The notes under the pieces: model-generated
Told to the model about the DNA's origin: nothing
Databases searched by the model: none
The model's input: the letters and a program-made list of their open reading frames with translations, nothing else
Position numbers and translations under genes: made by a program
Shown: positions 1 to 7,208 of the stretch, in pieces
Numbering within the stretch: the first letter of the stretch is position 1
How the letters are laid out: the number at the start of each line of letters is the position of its first letter
DNA from: JBFLVU01 sp037444825
GTDB lineage: Bacteria; Acidobacteriota; UBA4820; DSQY01
Reading direction: 5' to 3'
Length of the DNA: 64,000 nt
NCBI GenBank assembly: GCA_037444825.1
Contig: JBBILR010000001.1
Span: forward strand, 133,885 to 197,884

Positions 1-819
1 GCCCTCTACGACCACTACCGCCCCCTCTCCCTGGAGGACGACCTTCCCCGGGGGGCCGTGGGGGCCGTGACGGCTCTGGCCGACAAGCTGGACACCCTTC
101 GGGAGATGTTCGGCATCGGCCAGGTCCCCTCCGGCTCCAAGGACCCCTTCGCCCTCCGGCGGGCGGCCCTGGGGGTGGTCCGGATCCTGGCCCGGCACCC
201 GGCCGCCCCCCCCTTGGACCTCGGCGCCTTTCTCGGGGAGGCAGGACCCCTCCCCGAGGGCCTTCTTCCCTTCCTGGAGGGCCGCCTGCGCTTCCTCTGG
301 GAGCAGGAGGGGCTTTCGTACGACGAGATCAACGCCGTCTTGGCCGCCGCTCCGGCCGGCTCTTTGGACGTGCAGACCCTGACCCGGCAGGCCGAGGACC
401 TCCACGCGGTGCGGGCCGGTCACGCCGAGGACTTCGACCACCTGGCCGTGGCCTTCAAACGGGCCCGCAACATCCTCAAAGGCCAGCCGCCGCTCCCCCT
501 GGAGCCCGCTCTCTTCCTACCGGAAGCGGACCGGGAGGGTGCCGGGGAGCGGGCCCTCCACGCCGCCTTCGAAGCGGTGCGGGGGGAGGCGGAAGGGCTG
601 TTCGCCGAGGGGCGCTTCGCGGAGGGCCTGAGGGTCCTGGCGCGGGTGAGACCCGCGGTGGACCGCTTTTTCGACGACGTCCTCGTGATGTGCGACCCCG
701 AGGGACGCGACCCCGGGAAGTCGGCCCTCCAGCGAAACCGCCTGGCCCTGCTCCAGCGCCTCGTGGCCCTCTTCGGCCGTGTGGCGGACTTCTCGGAGAT
801 CGTCCCCCGGGAAGGGTAA
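1..819 (+). CDS. glyS: glycyl-tRNA synthetase beta subunit (3' part)
   Basis: The C-terminal 272 residues of the beta chain of the alpha2beta2 glycyl-tRNA synthetase, which charges tRNA-Gly in the cytoplasm. The reading frame is open from base 1, so the gene starts upstream of the window. The family signature GSKDPFALRRAALG lies at visible residues 45-58. The helical remainder up to the TAA stop matches the anticodon-binding C-terminal region of GlyS. The partner glyS alpha gene (glyQ) would be expected just upstream. No hairpin terminator follows, and the next gene has its own promoter. Confidence 0.93.
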   Translation, partial: ALYDHYRPLSLEDDLPRGAVGAVTALADKLDTLREMFGIGQVPSGSKDPFALRRAALGVVRILARHPAAPPLDLGAFLGEAGPLPEGLLPFLEGRLRFLWEQEGLSYDEINAVLAAAPAGSLDVQTLTRQAEDLHAVRAGHAEDFDHLAVAFKRARNILKGQPPLPLEPALFLPEADREGAGERALHAAFEAVRGEAEGLFAEGRFAEGLRVLARVRPAVDRFFDDVLVMCDPEGRDPGKSALQRNRLALLQRLVALFGRVADFSEIVPREG

Positions 820-862
820 GCGGGTCCGCCATTTTTGAGAAGACCTACTGATCATGTAAGGC

Positions 863-890
863 TTGACGCGCTTCTTGCGGGGAATAATAT
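863..890 (+). promoter_or_regulatory. sigma-70 promoter of the Rrf2-cydAB operon
   Basis: TTGACG (863-868), a 16-bp spacer and TAATAT (885-890), ending 32 bp before the GTG of the Rrf2 gene. The -10 lies in a short AT-rich stretch that is unusual for this GC-rich DNA. Two similar heptamers, TACATTC (891-897) and AACATTC (903-909), follow 12 bp apart, just downstream of the -10. They could be a binding site for the regulator itself. Confidence 0.7.
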
Positions 891-922
891 TACATTCCGG
901 GTAACATTCTTGGGGGGCTCGG

Positions 923-1396
923 GTGATCGGCATCGGGCGGCAGGCGGACTACGGGGCGCGGATCGTGTTGCACCTGGCGGGGCTTCCGCCGGGGGCCCAG
1001 GTGACCGCCGCCGAAATCGCCCGCATGCGCCTCATTCCGCCGATGCTCATCCGGAGGGTGGTGAGCCGCCTCTCCAAGGCGGGCATCCTCCGGACGGCGC
1101 GGGGCAGCGGCGGGGGGCTCTCCCTGGCCCGCCCGCCCTCCCGGATCTCCCTCGCCGACGTGGTGGAGGCCCTGGAGGGGCCCATCGCCCTCAACGCCTG
1201 CGTGCTGGAGCCGATCGCCTGCCCCCTCACCGCCCACTGCCCCGTCCAGAGGGCCTGGGGGCGGGCGACGCGGGAGCTGAGGGCTTCGCTCCGGCGCGTG
1301 CGTTTTTCCGACCTGGCCCGTTCCAAGGGACGAAAGAAAGCCGTCAAAGCGGGACACCCGCCGCCGCAGGCGGGTCCTGATTCCCGGGAGGTGTGA
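923..1396 (+). CDS. Rrf2-family Fe-S transcriptional regulator
   Basis: A 157-residue Rrf2 regulator (relatives are IscR, NsrR and RirA). A winged helix-turn-helix spans about residues 8-70, with the family wing RGSGGGLSLAR at 60-70. Three cysteines (C93, C100, C106; CX6CX5C) sit where IscR and NsrR bind a [2Fe-2S] or [4Fe-4S] cluster, so it probably senses oxygen, NO or Fe-S status. It starts with GTG after a GGGGGG ribosome site. Its TGA is directly followed by the ATG of cydA (TGAATG), so regulator and oxidase are co-transcribed and probably translationally coupled. This suggests local, perhaps autoregulated, control of the bd oxidase. Which signal it reads cannot be told from sequence. 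Confidence 0.88.
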   Translation: MIGIGRQADYGARIVLHLAGLPPGAQVTAAEIARMRLIPPMLIRRVVSRLSKAGILRTARGSGGGLSLARPPSRISLADVVEALEGPIALNACVLEPIACPLTAHCPVQRAWGRATRELRASLRRVRFSDLARSKGRKKAVKAGHPPPQAGPDSREV

Positions 1397-2749
1397 ATGG
1401 ATGCCCTGCTGCTCGCCCGGATCCAGTTCGCGTGGACCGTCGCCTTCCACTACATCTTCCCCCCCATGACCATCGGGCTGGGCCTCCTGCTCGTGGTGAT
1501 GGAGGGGATGTACCTCAAGACGAAAAACCCGCTCTACCAAGCCATGACGCGCTTCTGGGTGCGGATCTTCGGGCTCGTCTTCGCCGTGGGGGTGGCGTCG
1601 GGCATCGTCATGGAGTTCCAGTTCGGCACCAACTGGTCCACCTACTCCCGGTACGTGGGGGACGTCTTCGGCAGCGCCCTGGCGGCGGAGGGGATCTTCG
1701 CCTTCTTTTTGGAGTCGGGCTTCCTGGCCGTCCTCCTCTTCGGGTGGGACCGGGTGAGCCCCAAGATGCACTTCCTTTCCACGGTCATGGTTTCCCTGGG
1801 CTCCATCTTCAGCGCCGTCTGGATCATCGTGGCCAACTCCTGGCAGCAGACGCCGGCGGGCTTCCACGTCGTGGGGGAGGGCGCCGGCGCCCGGGCGGAG
1901 GTGGCGGACTTCTGGCAGGTGGTCTTCAACCCCTCCACCGTGGACCGGCTGGTCCACGTCCTCATCGCCGCCGTTCTCACGGGGGCCTTCTTCGTCCTCT
2001 CGGTGTCGGCCTTCTACCTCCTCAAAGGGCGCCACGTCGAATTCGCCAAGGCCTCCCTCCGCATCGCCCTGGCCTTCGCCGTCGCCGCCTCGCTGGCCCA
2101 GCCCCTCTCGGGCCACTCCAGCGCCAGGGTGGTGGCCGAGCACCAGCCGGCCAAGCTGGCGGCCTTCGAGGGCATCTTTCCGGAGAAGGTGGAGCGGGCG
2201 CCCCTCCGCCTCTTCGGGTGGGTGGACGAGGGGGGCCGTGAGGTGAGGTTCGGCGTGTCGGTGCCGGGCATGCTCTCCTGGCTCGTGTACGGGGACAGCG
2301 CCCGCGCCGTCACCGGCCTCGACGCCTTCCCGCCCGGCGACCGGCCCCCGGTGAACCTGGTCTTCCAGAGCTACCACGCCATGGTGGCCATCGGCATGGC
2401 CCTCATCGCCCTGAGCCTCCTCACGGCGCTGTACCTCCGGGGAGGGAAGCTCTTCGAGGCACCGTGGCTCCTCAAGATCCTGGTGGTCTCCGTGGTCCTT
2501 CCGCACCTCGCGAACCAGCTGGGGTGGCTTTCGGCGGAGGTGGGGCGCCAGCCGTGGATCGTCTACGGCCTGCTCCGCACCGCCGACGCCGTCTCGCCGG
2601 TGGTCTCCGCCGGCCAGACCCTCACCTCCCTCATCCTCTTCACCCTCGTCTACCTGCTCCTCTTCGCCCTGTTCATCCTTCTGCTGGACCACAAGATCAA
2701 GGAAGGCCCCGTGGAGGGCGCCGCCGAGAAGGAGGGACACCTCGCATGA
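1397..2749 (+). CDS. cydA: cytochrome bd quinol oxidase subunit I
   Basis: A 450-residue inner-membrane subunit that carries the haems and the quinol site of the high-affinity bd oxidase. Visible landmarks are His18 (haem ligand in FHYIFPP), FGTNW at 76-80, Glu98 and Glu106 in AAEGIFAFFLE, and His187 (haem b558 ligand in RLVH). The region after SGHSSARVVAEHQP is the quinol-binding Q loop. It is about 70 residues shorter than E. coli CydA, which is typical of enzymes with the short Q loop. The gene follows the Rrf2 stop with no gap and overlaps cydB by ATGA. The oxidase reduces O2 to water without proton pumping and works under low oxygen or NO stress. Confidence 0.96.
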   Translation: MDALLLARIQFAWTVAFHYIFPPMTIGLGLLLVVMEGMYLKTKNPLYQAMTRFWVRIFGLVFAVGVASGIVMEFQFGTNWSTYSRYVGDVFGSALAAEGIFAFFLESGFLAVLLFGWDRVSPKMHFLSTVMVSLGSIFSAVWIIVANSWQQTPAGFHVVGEGAGARAEVADFWQVVFNPSTVDRLVHVLIAAVLTGAFFVLSVSAFYLLKGRHVEFAKASLRIALAFAVAASLAQPLSGHSSARVVAEHQPAKLAAFEGIFPEKVERAPLRLFGWVDEGGREVRFGVSVPGMLSWLVYGDSARAVTGLDAFPPGDRPPVNLVFQSYHAMVAIGMALIALSLLTALYLRGGKLFEAPWLLKILVVSVVLPHLANQLGWLSAEVGRQPWIVYGLLRTADAVSPVVSAGQTLTSLILFTLVYLLLFALFILLLDHKIKEGPVEGAAEKEGHLA

Positions 2750-3768
2750 ACCTCGACCTGAACGTGATCTGGTTCGGTTTGGTGGGCGTCCTTTTCACGG
2801 GGTACGCCATCCTGGACGGCTTCGACCTGGGGGTGGGCGCCCTTCACCTCCTCGCCCGAAACGACGAGGAGCGGCGGATCTTCCTCAACGCCATCGGCCC
2901 CGTGTGGGACGGAAACGAGGTCTGGCTGGTCACCGGGGGCGGGGCGCTCTTCGCCGCCTTCCCCCACGTCTACGCCACCGTCTTCTCGGGCTTCTACCTG
3001 GCCCTGGTCCTCCTGCTCTTCGGGCTCATCTTCCGGGCGGTGGCCATCGAGTTCCGGAGCAAGCGGCCCGAGCCGGCCTGGAGGCGGACGTGGGACGTGG
3101 CCTTCAGCGTCTCCAGCATCGTCTCGGCGCTCCTTTTGGGCGTGGCGCTGGGCAACATCGCCTGGGGCATCCCCCTTCGCGAGGACCACGAGTTCGCCGG
3201 GACCTTCCTGGGCCTTCTCCACCCCTACGCGCTTCTCGTCGGCGTCACCACCGTGGCCCTCTTCATGATGCACGGGGCCATTTACCTGGTCCTCAAGACC
3301 GAAGGCCCCCTGCACGACCGCCTGCGGCCCTGGGTGAACAACGCCATCATCTTCTTCATCATCTGCTACGCCACCACCACCATGGCCACCCTCCTCTACG
3401 TGCCCCACATGGTGGAGATTTTCAGGGAGCACCCGGCCCTTTTCGTGGTGGCGCTTCTCGACATGCTGGCCGTGGCCAACATCCCGAGAGAGATCCACCA
3501 CGGAAACGACTTCCGGGCCTTCCTCTCCTCCTGCGCGGCCATGGCGGCCCTCATGGCCCTCTTCGGCCTGGGCATGTTCCCGCACATCGTCTACTCCAAC
3601 CCCAACCCCGGCCTCAGCCTGACGCTGTACAACGCCGCCTCTTCCCAGAAGACCCTGGGCATCATGCTGGTCATCGCCGCCATGGGCGTTCCCCTGGTGC
3701 TCGCCTACACCGCCAGCATCCACTGGGTCTTCCGGGGAAAGGTGAAGCTGGGGCCCCACAGCTACTGA
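2746..3768 (+). CDS. cydB: cytochrome bd quinol oxidase subunit II
   Basis: A 340-residue multi-span membrane subunit that pairs with CydA. Family motifs are DGFDLGVG at 24-31 and GPVWDGNEVWL near 48-58, followed by alternating hydrophobic segments. The start is the ATG that overlaps the cydA stop (ATGA). An in-frame extension further upstream exists but runs inside cydA and is not used. No cydX-like small ORF is evident before the terminator, and no cydCD maturation genes are in the window. Confidence 0.96.
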   Translation: MNLDLNVIWFGLVGVLFTGYAILDGFDLGVGALHLLARNDEERRIFLNAIGPVWDGNEVWLVTGGGALFAAFPHVYATVFSGFYLALVLLLFGLIFRAVAIEFRSKRPEPAWRRTWDVAFSVSSIVSALLLGVALGNIAWGIPLREDHEFAGTFLGLLHPYALLVGVTTVALFMMHGAIYLVLKTEGPLHDRLRPWVNNAIIFFIICYATTTMATLLYVPHMVEIFREHPALFVVALLDMLAVANIPREIHHGNDFRAFLSSCAAMAALMALFGLGMFPHIVYSNPNPGLSLTLYNAASSQKTLGIMLVIAAMGVPLVLAYTASIHWVFRGKVKLGPHSY

Positions 3769-3787
3769 GGCTTCCCCCGAGCGAGAG

Positions 3788-3823
3788 GGAGGGGGCGGCT
3801 TCGGCCGCCCCCTCTGGCTTTTC
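3788..3823 (+). terminator. intrinsic terminator after cydB
   Basis: A perfect 11-bp GC-rich stem with a TTCG tetraloop (arms 3789-3799 and 3804-3814; loop 3800-3803), followed by TGGCTTTT. It closes the Rrf2-cydAB operon 20 bp after the cydB stop. Confidence 0.82.
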
Positions 3824-3863
3824 GGCTGCCTGAGAGAACCGCGAGGGGGCTCGCGGGAGACGC

Positions 3864-5384
3864 CTACCCCTCTCCGCGGAGGAAGCGGCGCTCCGGGACC
3901 TTGATCCGCATGCCCGCCTCCGGAGGCTTTTCGGGGTTGAAGACGCCGTTGAAGGCGGCCAGGCGGGGGGCGGGTCCCGGTTTGCCGTATTCTCGAGCCG
4001 CGAGGCTTTCCCAGGTGTCCCCCGCCTTCGCGGTGACCAGCCGGAGCTTGGGGCTCTGGACGGCCGCCAGTTCCTCCGGGGTGGGGTACCTCAGGCTCCT
4101 CAGGATCCCGCGGAACTCCTCCCGGGCGGAGGGGAAGGCCTCGGCGGCCGTGTACCCGTAGACCACCACCGCCTCGCGGCCCCGGAAGGCGAATCCGAGA
4201 AGGGCCCGAAGGTCTCCTTCCTTGGGCGAAAGCCGGAGCGCCCGGAGGTGGAGGTCCTCTCCGCCCTCCGTCTTCACCCGGTCCGAGTTCAGAATTTCGT
4301 GAGGGGTCTCGATCTTGGCGAGGTAGTCCCGGATGAGGGCGTCAGGGGATTTTCCCCCCGTGGAGAGGACCTCCACGCCCACCGTACGCCGGACGGCCCC
4401 CTGGGGGGACCTTTCGTCCCGGAAGAGAAGGGCCTGCCCTTCGGGGGGGCTGAGGTTGGCCTCGTAGCCTTCCGGGACGGCCAGGCGGATCCGGACGTCC
4501 TTGAGGGTGAGGAACCCTCCCGCGAGGATCCGGTCGCCGCGGCTCTGGCCCAGGTCCAGCCCTTCGATCCGCTCCAGGAAGGGGTCGCGGAGGAGCGGCT
4601 TCCCGGCCGCCTTGGGGTGCGCCCGGGCGAATTGGGCGATGCGCTTCTCCGCGTAGGCCAGCCGCTCGCGCGTGGGGGGGTGGCTCAGGAGGAACTTTTC
4701 CATGGACCCCGGCTCCTTTTCTTCCAGGGAGAGAAACATGTGGAACATCTTGGCGGCGCCCCGCGGGTTGTAGCCGGCCTCCTCCATATAGGTGATGCCG
4801 AATTCGTCGGCCTGGGCCTCCAGGTCGCGGGAGTAGCCCAGAAAGGCCAGGGTGAGGGACGCGTTGACCAGCCCCGACGCGGACTGGGCCGCGTCGGGGT
4901 GCAGGATGGAAAGGACCTGGAGCCCGAAACCGGCCAGCATCTGCCGGGAGATCTGGGAGGCCGAGTGGCGGGCCGCCACGTGGGTCAGCTCGTGGCCGAG
5001 GACCGCCGCCAGCTCGTCCTCGCTGCTCATCCGGGCCAGAATGCCCCGGGTGACGTACACGTACCCTCCCGGAAGGGCGAAGGCGTTGATGACGGGGGTG
5101 TCCAGGACCTCGAAACGATAGGTCACGTTTTTTCGGGGGGTTCTGGCGGCCAGTTTTCGCCCCACTTCGTTCACGTAGGCCCTGAGCCCCGGCAGGCGGT
5201 CGTAGTGGCCGTACTCCCGCTGGATTTCCTTGGCCGCTTCGGCGCCGATCCGGGCCTCCTCCTCCTCGCTGACCAGCATCACCTGGCTCTGCCGCGTGAC
5301 GGGGTTGGCGGCGCAGGCCAGGAGCAGGACGAGGGAAAAGACCCAAGGGTTACGGGAGAAAGGGAAGGAGGAGCGACGTTCCAT
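3864..5384 (-). CDS. M48 metalloprotease lipoprotein with C-terminal LysM domain
   Basis: A 506-residue secreted zinc protease. The signal peptide ends in lipobox LLAC with Cys24. The peptidase has HELTH at 131-135 (zinc ligands His131 and His135, catalytic Glu132) and the third ligand Glu189 in EAQAD. A C-terminal region at about 445-500 looks like LysM (KAGDTWESLAAREYG), which would hold it on peptidoglycan. The E. coli relative BepA degrades misfolded outer-membrane proteins but carries TPR repeats in place of LysM. Start: the ATG at 5384 has AAGGAGG five bases upstream. Longer in-frame versions lack a signal peptide. It is divergent from the kinase gene across a 94-bp gap. Confidence 0.88.
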   Translation of the reverse strand: MERRSSFPFSRNPWVFSLVLLLACAANPVTRQSQVMLVSEEEEARIGAEAAKEIQREYGHYDRLPGLRAYVNEVGRKLAARTPRKNVTYRFEVLDTPVINAFALPGGYVYVTRGILARMSSEDELAAVLGHELTHVAARHSASQISRQMLAGFGLQVLSILHPDAAQSASGLVNASLTLAFLGYSRDLEAQADEFGITYMEEAGYNPRGAAKMFHMFLSLEEKEPGSMEKFLLSHPPTRERLAYAEKRIAQFARAHPKAAGKPLLRDPFLERIEGLDLGQSRGDRILAGGFLTLKDVRIRLAVPEGYEANLSPPEGQALLFRDERSPQGAVRRTVGVEVLSTGGKSPDALIRDYLAKIETPHEILNSDRVKTEGGEDLHLRALRLSPKEGDLRALLGFAFRGREAVVVYGYTAAEAFPSAREEFRGILRSLRYPTPEELAAVQSPKLRLVTAKAGDTWESLAAREYGKPGPAPRLAAFNGVFNPEKPPEAGMRIKVPERRFLRGEG

Positions 5385-5442
5385 GGAAGCCTCCTTACCT
5401 TCCAGGCTAGCACCGACCCGCTCCTTGGGCCAGAGGCAGCCG

Positions 5443-5471
5443 TTGCGGTTCCGGCCGCCCGGACGTATCCT
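5443..5471 (+). promoter_or_regulatory. promoter of the Ser/Thr kinase gene, possibly leaderless
   Basis: TTGCGG (5443-5448), a 17-bp spacer and TATCCT (5466-5471). The ATG of the kinase begins eight bases after the last base of the -10, which is about where transcription would start. No ribosome-binding site is visible between them, so the mRNA may be leaderless. Confidence 0.45.
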
Positions 5472-5478
5472 TCTTCCC

Positions 5479-7122
5479 ATGGCGGAAGAGATCAGCCGCA
5501 TCGGACGGTACGAGATCCTGGAGACGGCGGGCCGCGGCGCCATGGGCGTCGTGTACAAGGCCAGAGACCCCCTCATCGGAAGGACCGTGGCCATCAAGGT
5601 GGTGGCCCTCTCCCCCCTCTTCGGCGAGGAGGAGCGGAAGGAGTTCCGGGAGCGGTTCTTCCGGGAGGCCCGCGCCGCCGGCAACCTCCACCACCCCAAC
5701 ATCGTCACCGTCTACGACGTGGGGGAGTGGGAGGGGATCCCCTACATGGCCCAGGAGTTCGTGGAGGGCAAGAGCCTCTCCCGAATCCTGAAGGAGAAGG
5801 GCCGCCTGGAGCCGGACGGGGCGGTCTCCATCCTGAAGCAGCTCGCCGACGCCCTGGACTACGCCCACGCCCAGGGGGTGGTCCACCGGGACATCAAACC
5901 CGACAACATCCTGGTGGAGCCCTCGGGGCGGGCCGTCCTCACCGACTTCGGGGTGGCCCGGCTGGCGGCCAGCGACCTCACCCGCACCGGAGAGGTCCTG
6001 GGAACGCCCCACTTCATGAGCCCCGAGCAGGTCACCGGGGAGGCGGTGGACGGGCGGAGCGACCTCTTTTCTCTGGGGGTGGTCCTGTACCTCATGGTCT
6101 CCGGCCAGCGGCCTTTTCACGGGGAGACCATCTCCTCCGTCTGCTACCAGATCGTCCACGCGCCGCCCAAGCCCCTCCCCGACGCGGCGGGGCTGAACCC
6201 GGCCCTCCGGGCCGTTCTGGACCGCCTCCTGGCCAAGGCCCCGGCCGAACGCTTCGCCAGCGGCCGGGAGCTGAGGGAGGTGCTGGAGGCCCTGGAGAGC
6301 GAGACCCGGTCCCAGGAGGCGATCCCTGCGGGGGCTCCGCCGGAGGCGCCCGCGCCCCCGCCTCAGGGAACCCTGAAGACCTCAACGGTCCCGAGCAGGC
6401 CCGCCAGGAAGGCCCACCCGGAGGCCCTCCGGGGCGGCGGACACGGCCGGACGCTGGCCTGGGTGCTCGGCGGGGGCCTGGTCCTCGTCCTCCTCGCCTG
6501 TCTCCTCAGCTTCGTGGTGGGCGGCCGCCTGGCCCGGAAGGCGGGGACCGGCACCGTGGGAACGACGCCGCCGCCCCCCGAGGGGACGGTGGTGGCCCCT
6601 CCCGCCGAGGTTTCCCGGGAGCAGGAGAAGCCCCCTGCCCCTCCCCCCGCCGAGAAGCCCCCCCGGCGGACCACCCCGAAAAAACCGGAACAGAAGCCCC
6701 CGGCGGAGCCGAAGGTGGAGGAGACGGCCCCGCCCGTCGTGGCACCCTCCCAGCCGCCCAAGGTCCGCAAGGGGCACCTGGGGTTCATCGTGGAGGGGCC
6801 GCTCACCCGGGGGGAGTTCCGCGTCTACGCCGACGGAACCCCGCTCCTGACCGTCCCCTTCCTGGGGCTTCCCGACCCCTCCGGACGCCGGCCGGCGGGC
6901 TTCCGGCTCATCCAGCACGCGGCCCTGCCGCCGGGGGAGCACCTTCTCCGCTTCGAGGTGACCTCGCCCCCGCCGGCCCCCTTCTTCGCCTTGGCCGACC
7001 AGGCGGTGTCCCTGGGGGCGGGGGAGCGGGTCGTCCTCAAGATCGAGCCCAAGCGGATGCCCGCGCGTCTCAAGGTCACCGTGGTGGAAGACGTGAAGGC
7101 CGCGGAGCCTCCCCCCTCCTGA
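5479..7122 (+). CDS. PknB-like Ser/Thr protein kinase, membrane anchored
   Basis: A 547-residue Hanks-type kinase. Kinase domain at about 10-280: glycine loop GRGAMG (18-23), Lys40 (VAIK), Glu63, catalytic HRDIKPDN (His136, Asp138, Asn143), DFG at 156-158 and SPEQ at 181-184. All catalytic residues are present, so it should be active. One membrane span lies at about 326-350. A Pro/Lys-rich linker and a roughly 130-residue C-terminal domain of unknown fold would lie outside the membrane. It has no PASTA repeats. No partner phosphatase or substrate gene is adjacent. The start is the ATG giving MAEEISRIGRYEI. In-frame sequence further upstream belongs to the promoter and the divergent gene. Confidence 0.9.
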   Translation: MAEEISRIGRYEILETAGRGAMGVVYKARDPLIGRTVAIKVVALSPLFGEEERKEFRERFFREARAAGNLHHPNIVTVYDVGEWEGIPYMAQEFVEGKSLSRILKEKGRLEPDGAVSILKQLADALDYAHAQGVVHRDIKPDNILVEPSGRAVLTDFGVARLAASDLTRTGEVLGTPHFMSPEQVTGEAVDGRSDLFSLGVVLYLMVSGQRPFHGETISSVCYQIVHAPPKPLPDAAGLNPALRAVLDRLLAKAPAERFASGRELREVLEALESETRSQEAIPAGAPPEAPAPPPQGTLKTSTVPSRPARKAHPEALRGGGHGRTLAWVLGGGLVLVLLACLLSFVVGGRLARKAGTGTVGTTPPPPEGTVVAPPAEVSREQEKPPAPPPAEKPPRRTTPKKPEQKPPAEPKVEETAPPVVAPSQPPKVRKGHLGFIVEGPLTRGEFRVYADGTPLLTVPFLGLPDPSGRRPAGFRLIQHAALPPGEHLLRFEVTSPPPAPFFALADQAVSLGAGERVVLKIEPKRMPARLKVTVVEDVKAAEPPPS

Positions 7123-7136
7123 GGCCGAGGGGGGGA

Positions 7137-7208
7137 ATGGAGAGACTTCGGGAGGCGTTCACGGGCTTCCGGCCGCCCGCCTCGGGGAGGGAGCCGGGGA
7201 GGCGATGA
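7137..7208 (+). other. possible 23-codon leader ORF before the NRAMP gene
   Basis: An ATG at 7137, preceded by GAGGGG, opens a 23-residue frame (MERLREAFTGF and onward). Its TGA overlaps the ATG of the transporter gene (ATGA). It fills almost all of the 82-bp gap between kinase and transporter. It may be a translationally coupled leader or chance, because high-GC DNA often stays open. It has no recognisable similarity. Confidence 0.25.

Noticed and set aside
890..2740. Very long antisense open frame opposite Rrf2-cydA
   Set aside because: Composition is the low-complexity His/Gly/Glu/Pro type that mirrors third-position GC bias; no domain is recognisable and it is fully antisense to clear genes. 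The same applies to the other long shadow frames, e.g. 14847-18050 plus and 52069-55083 minus.
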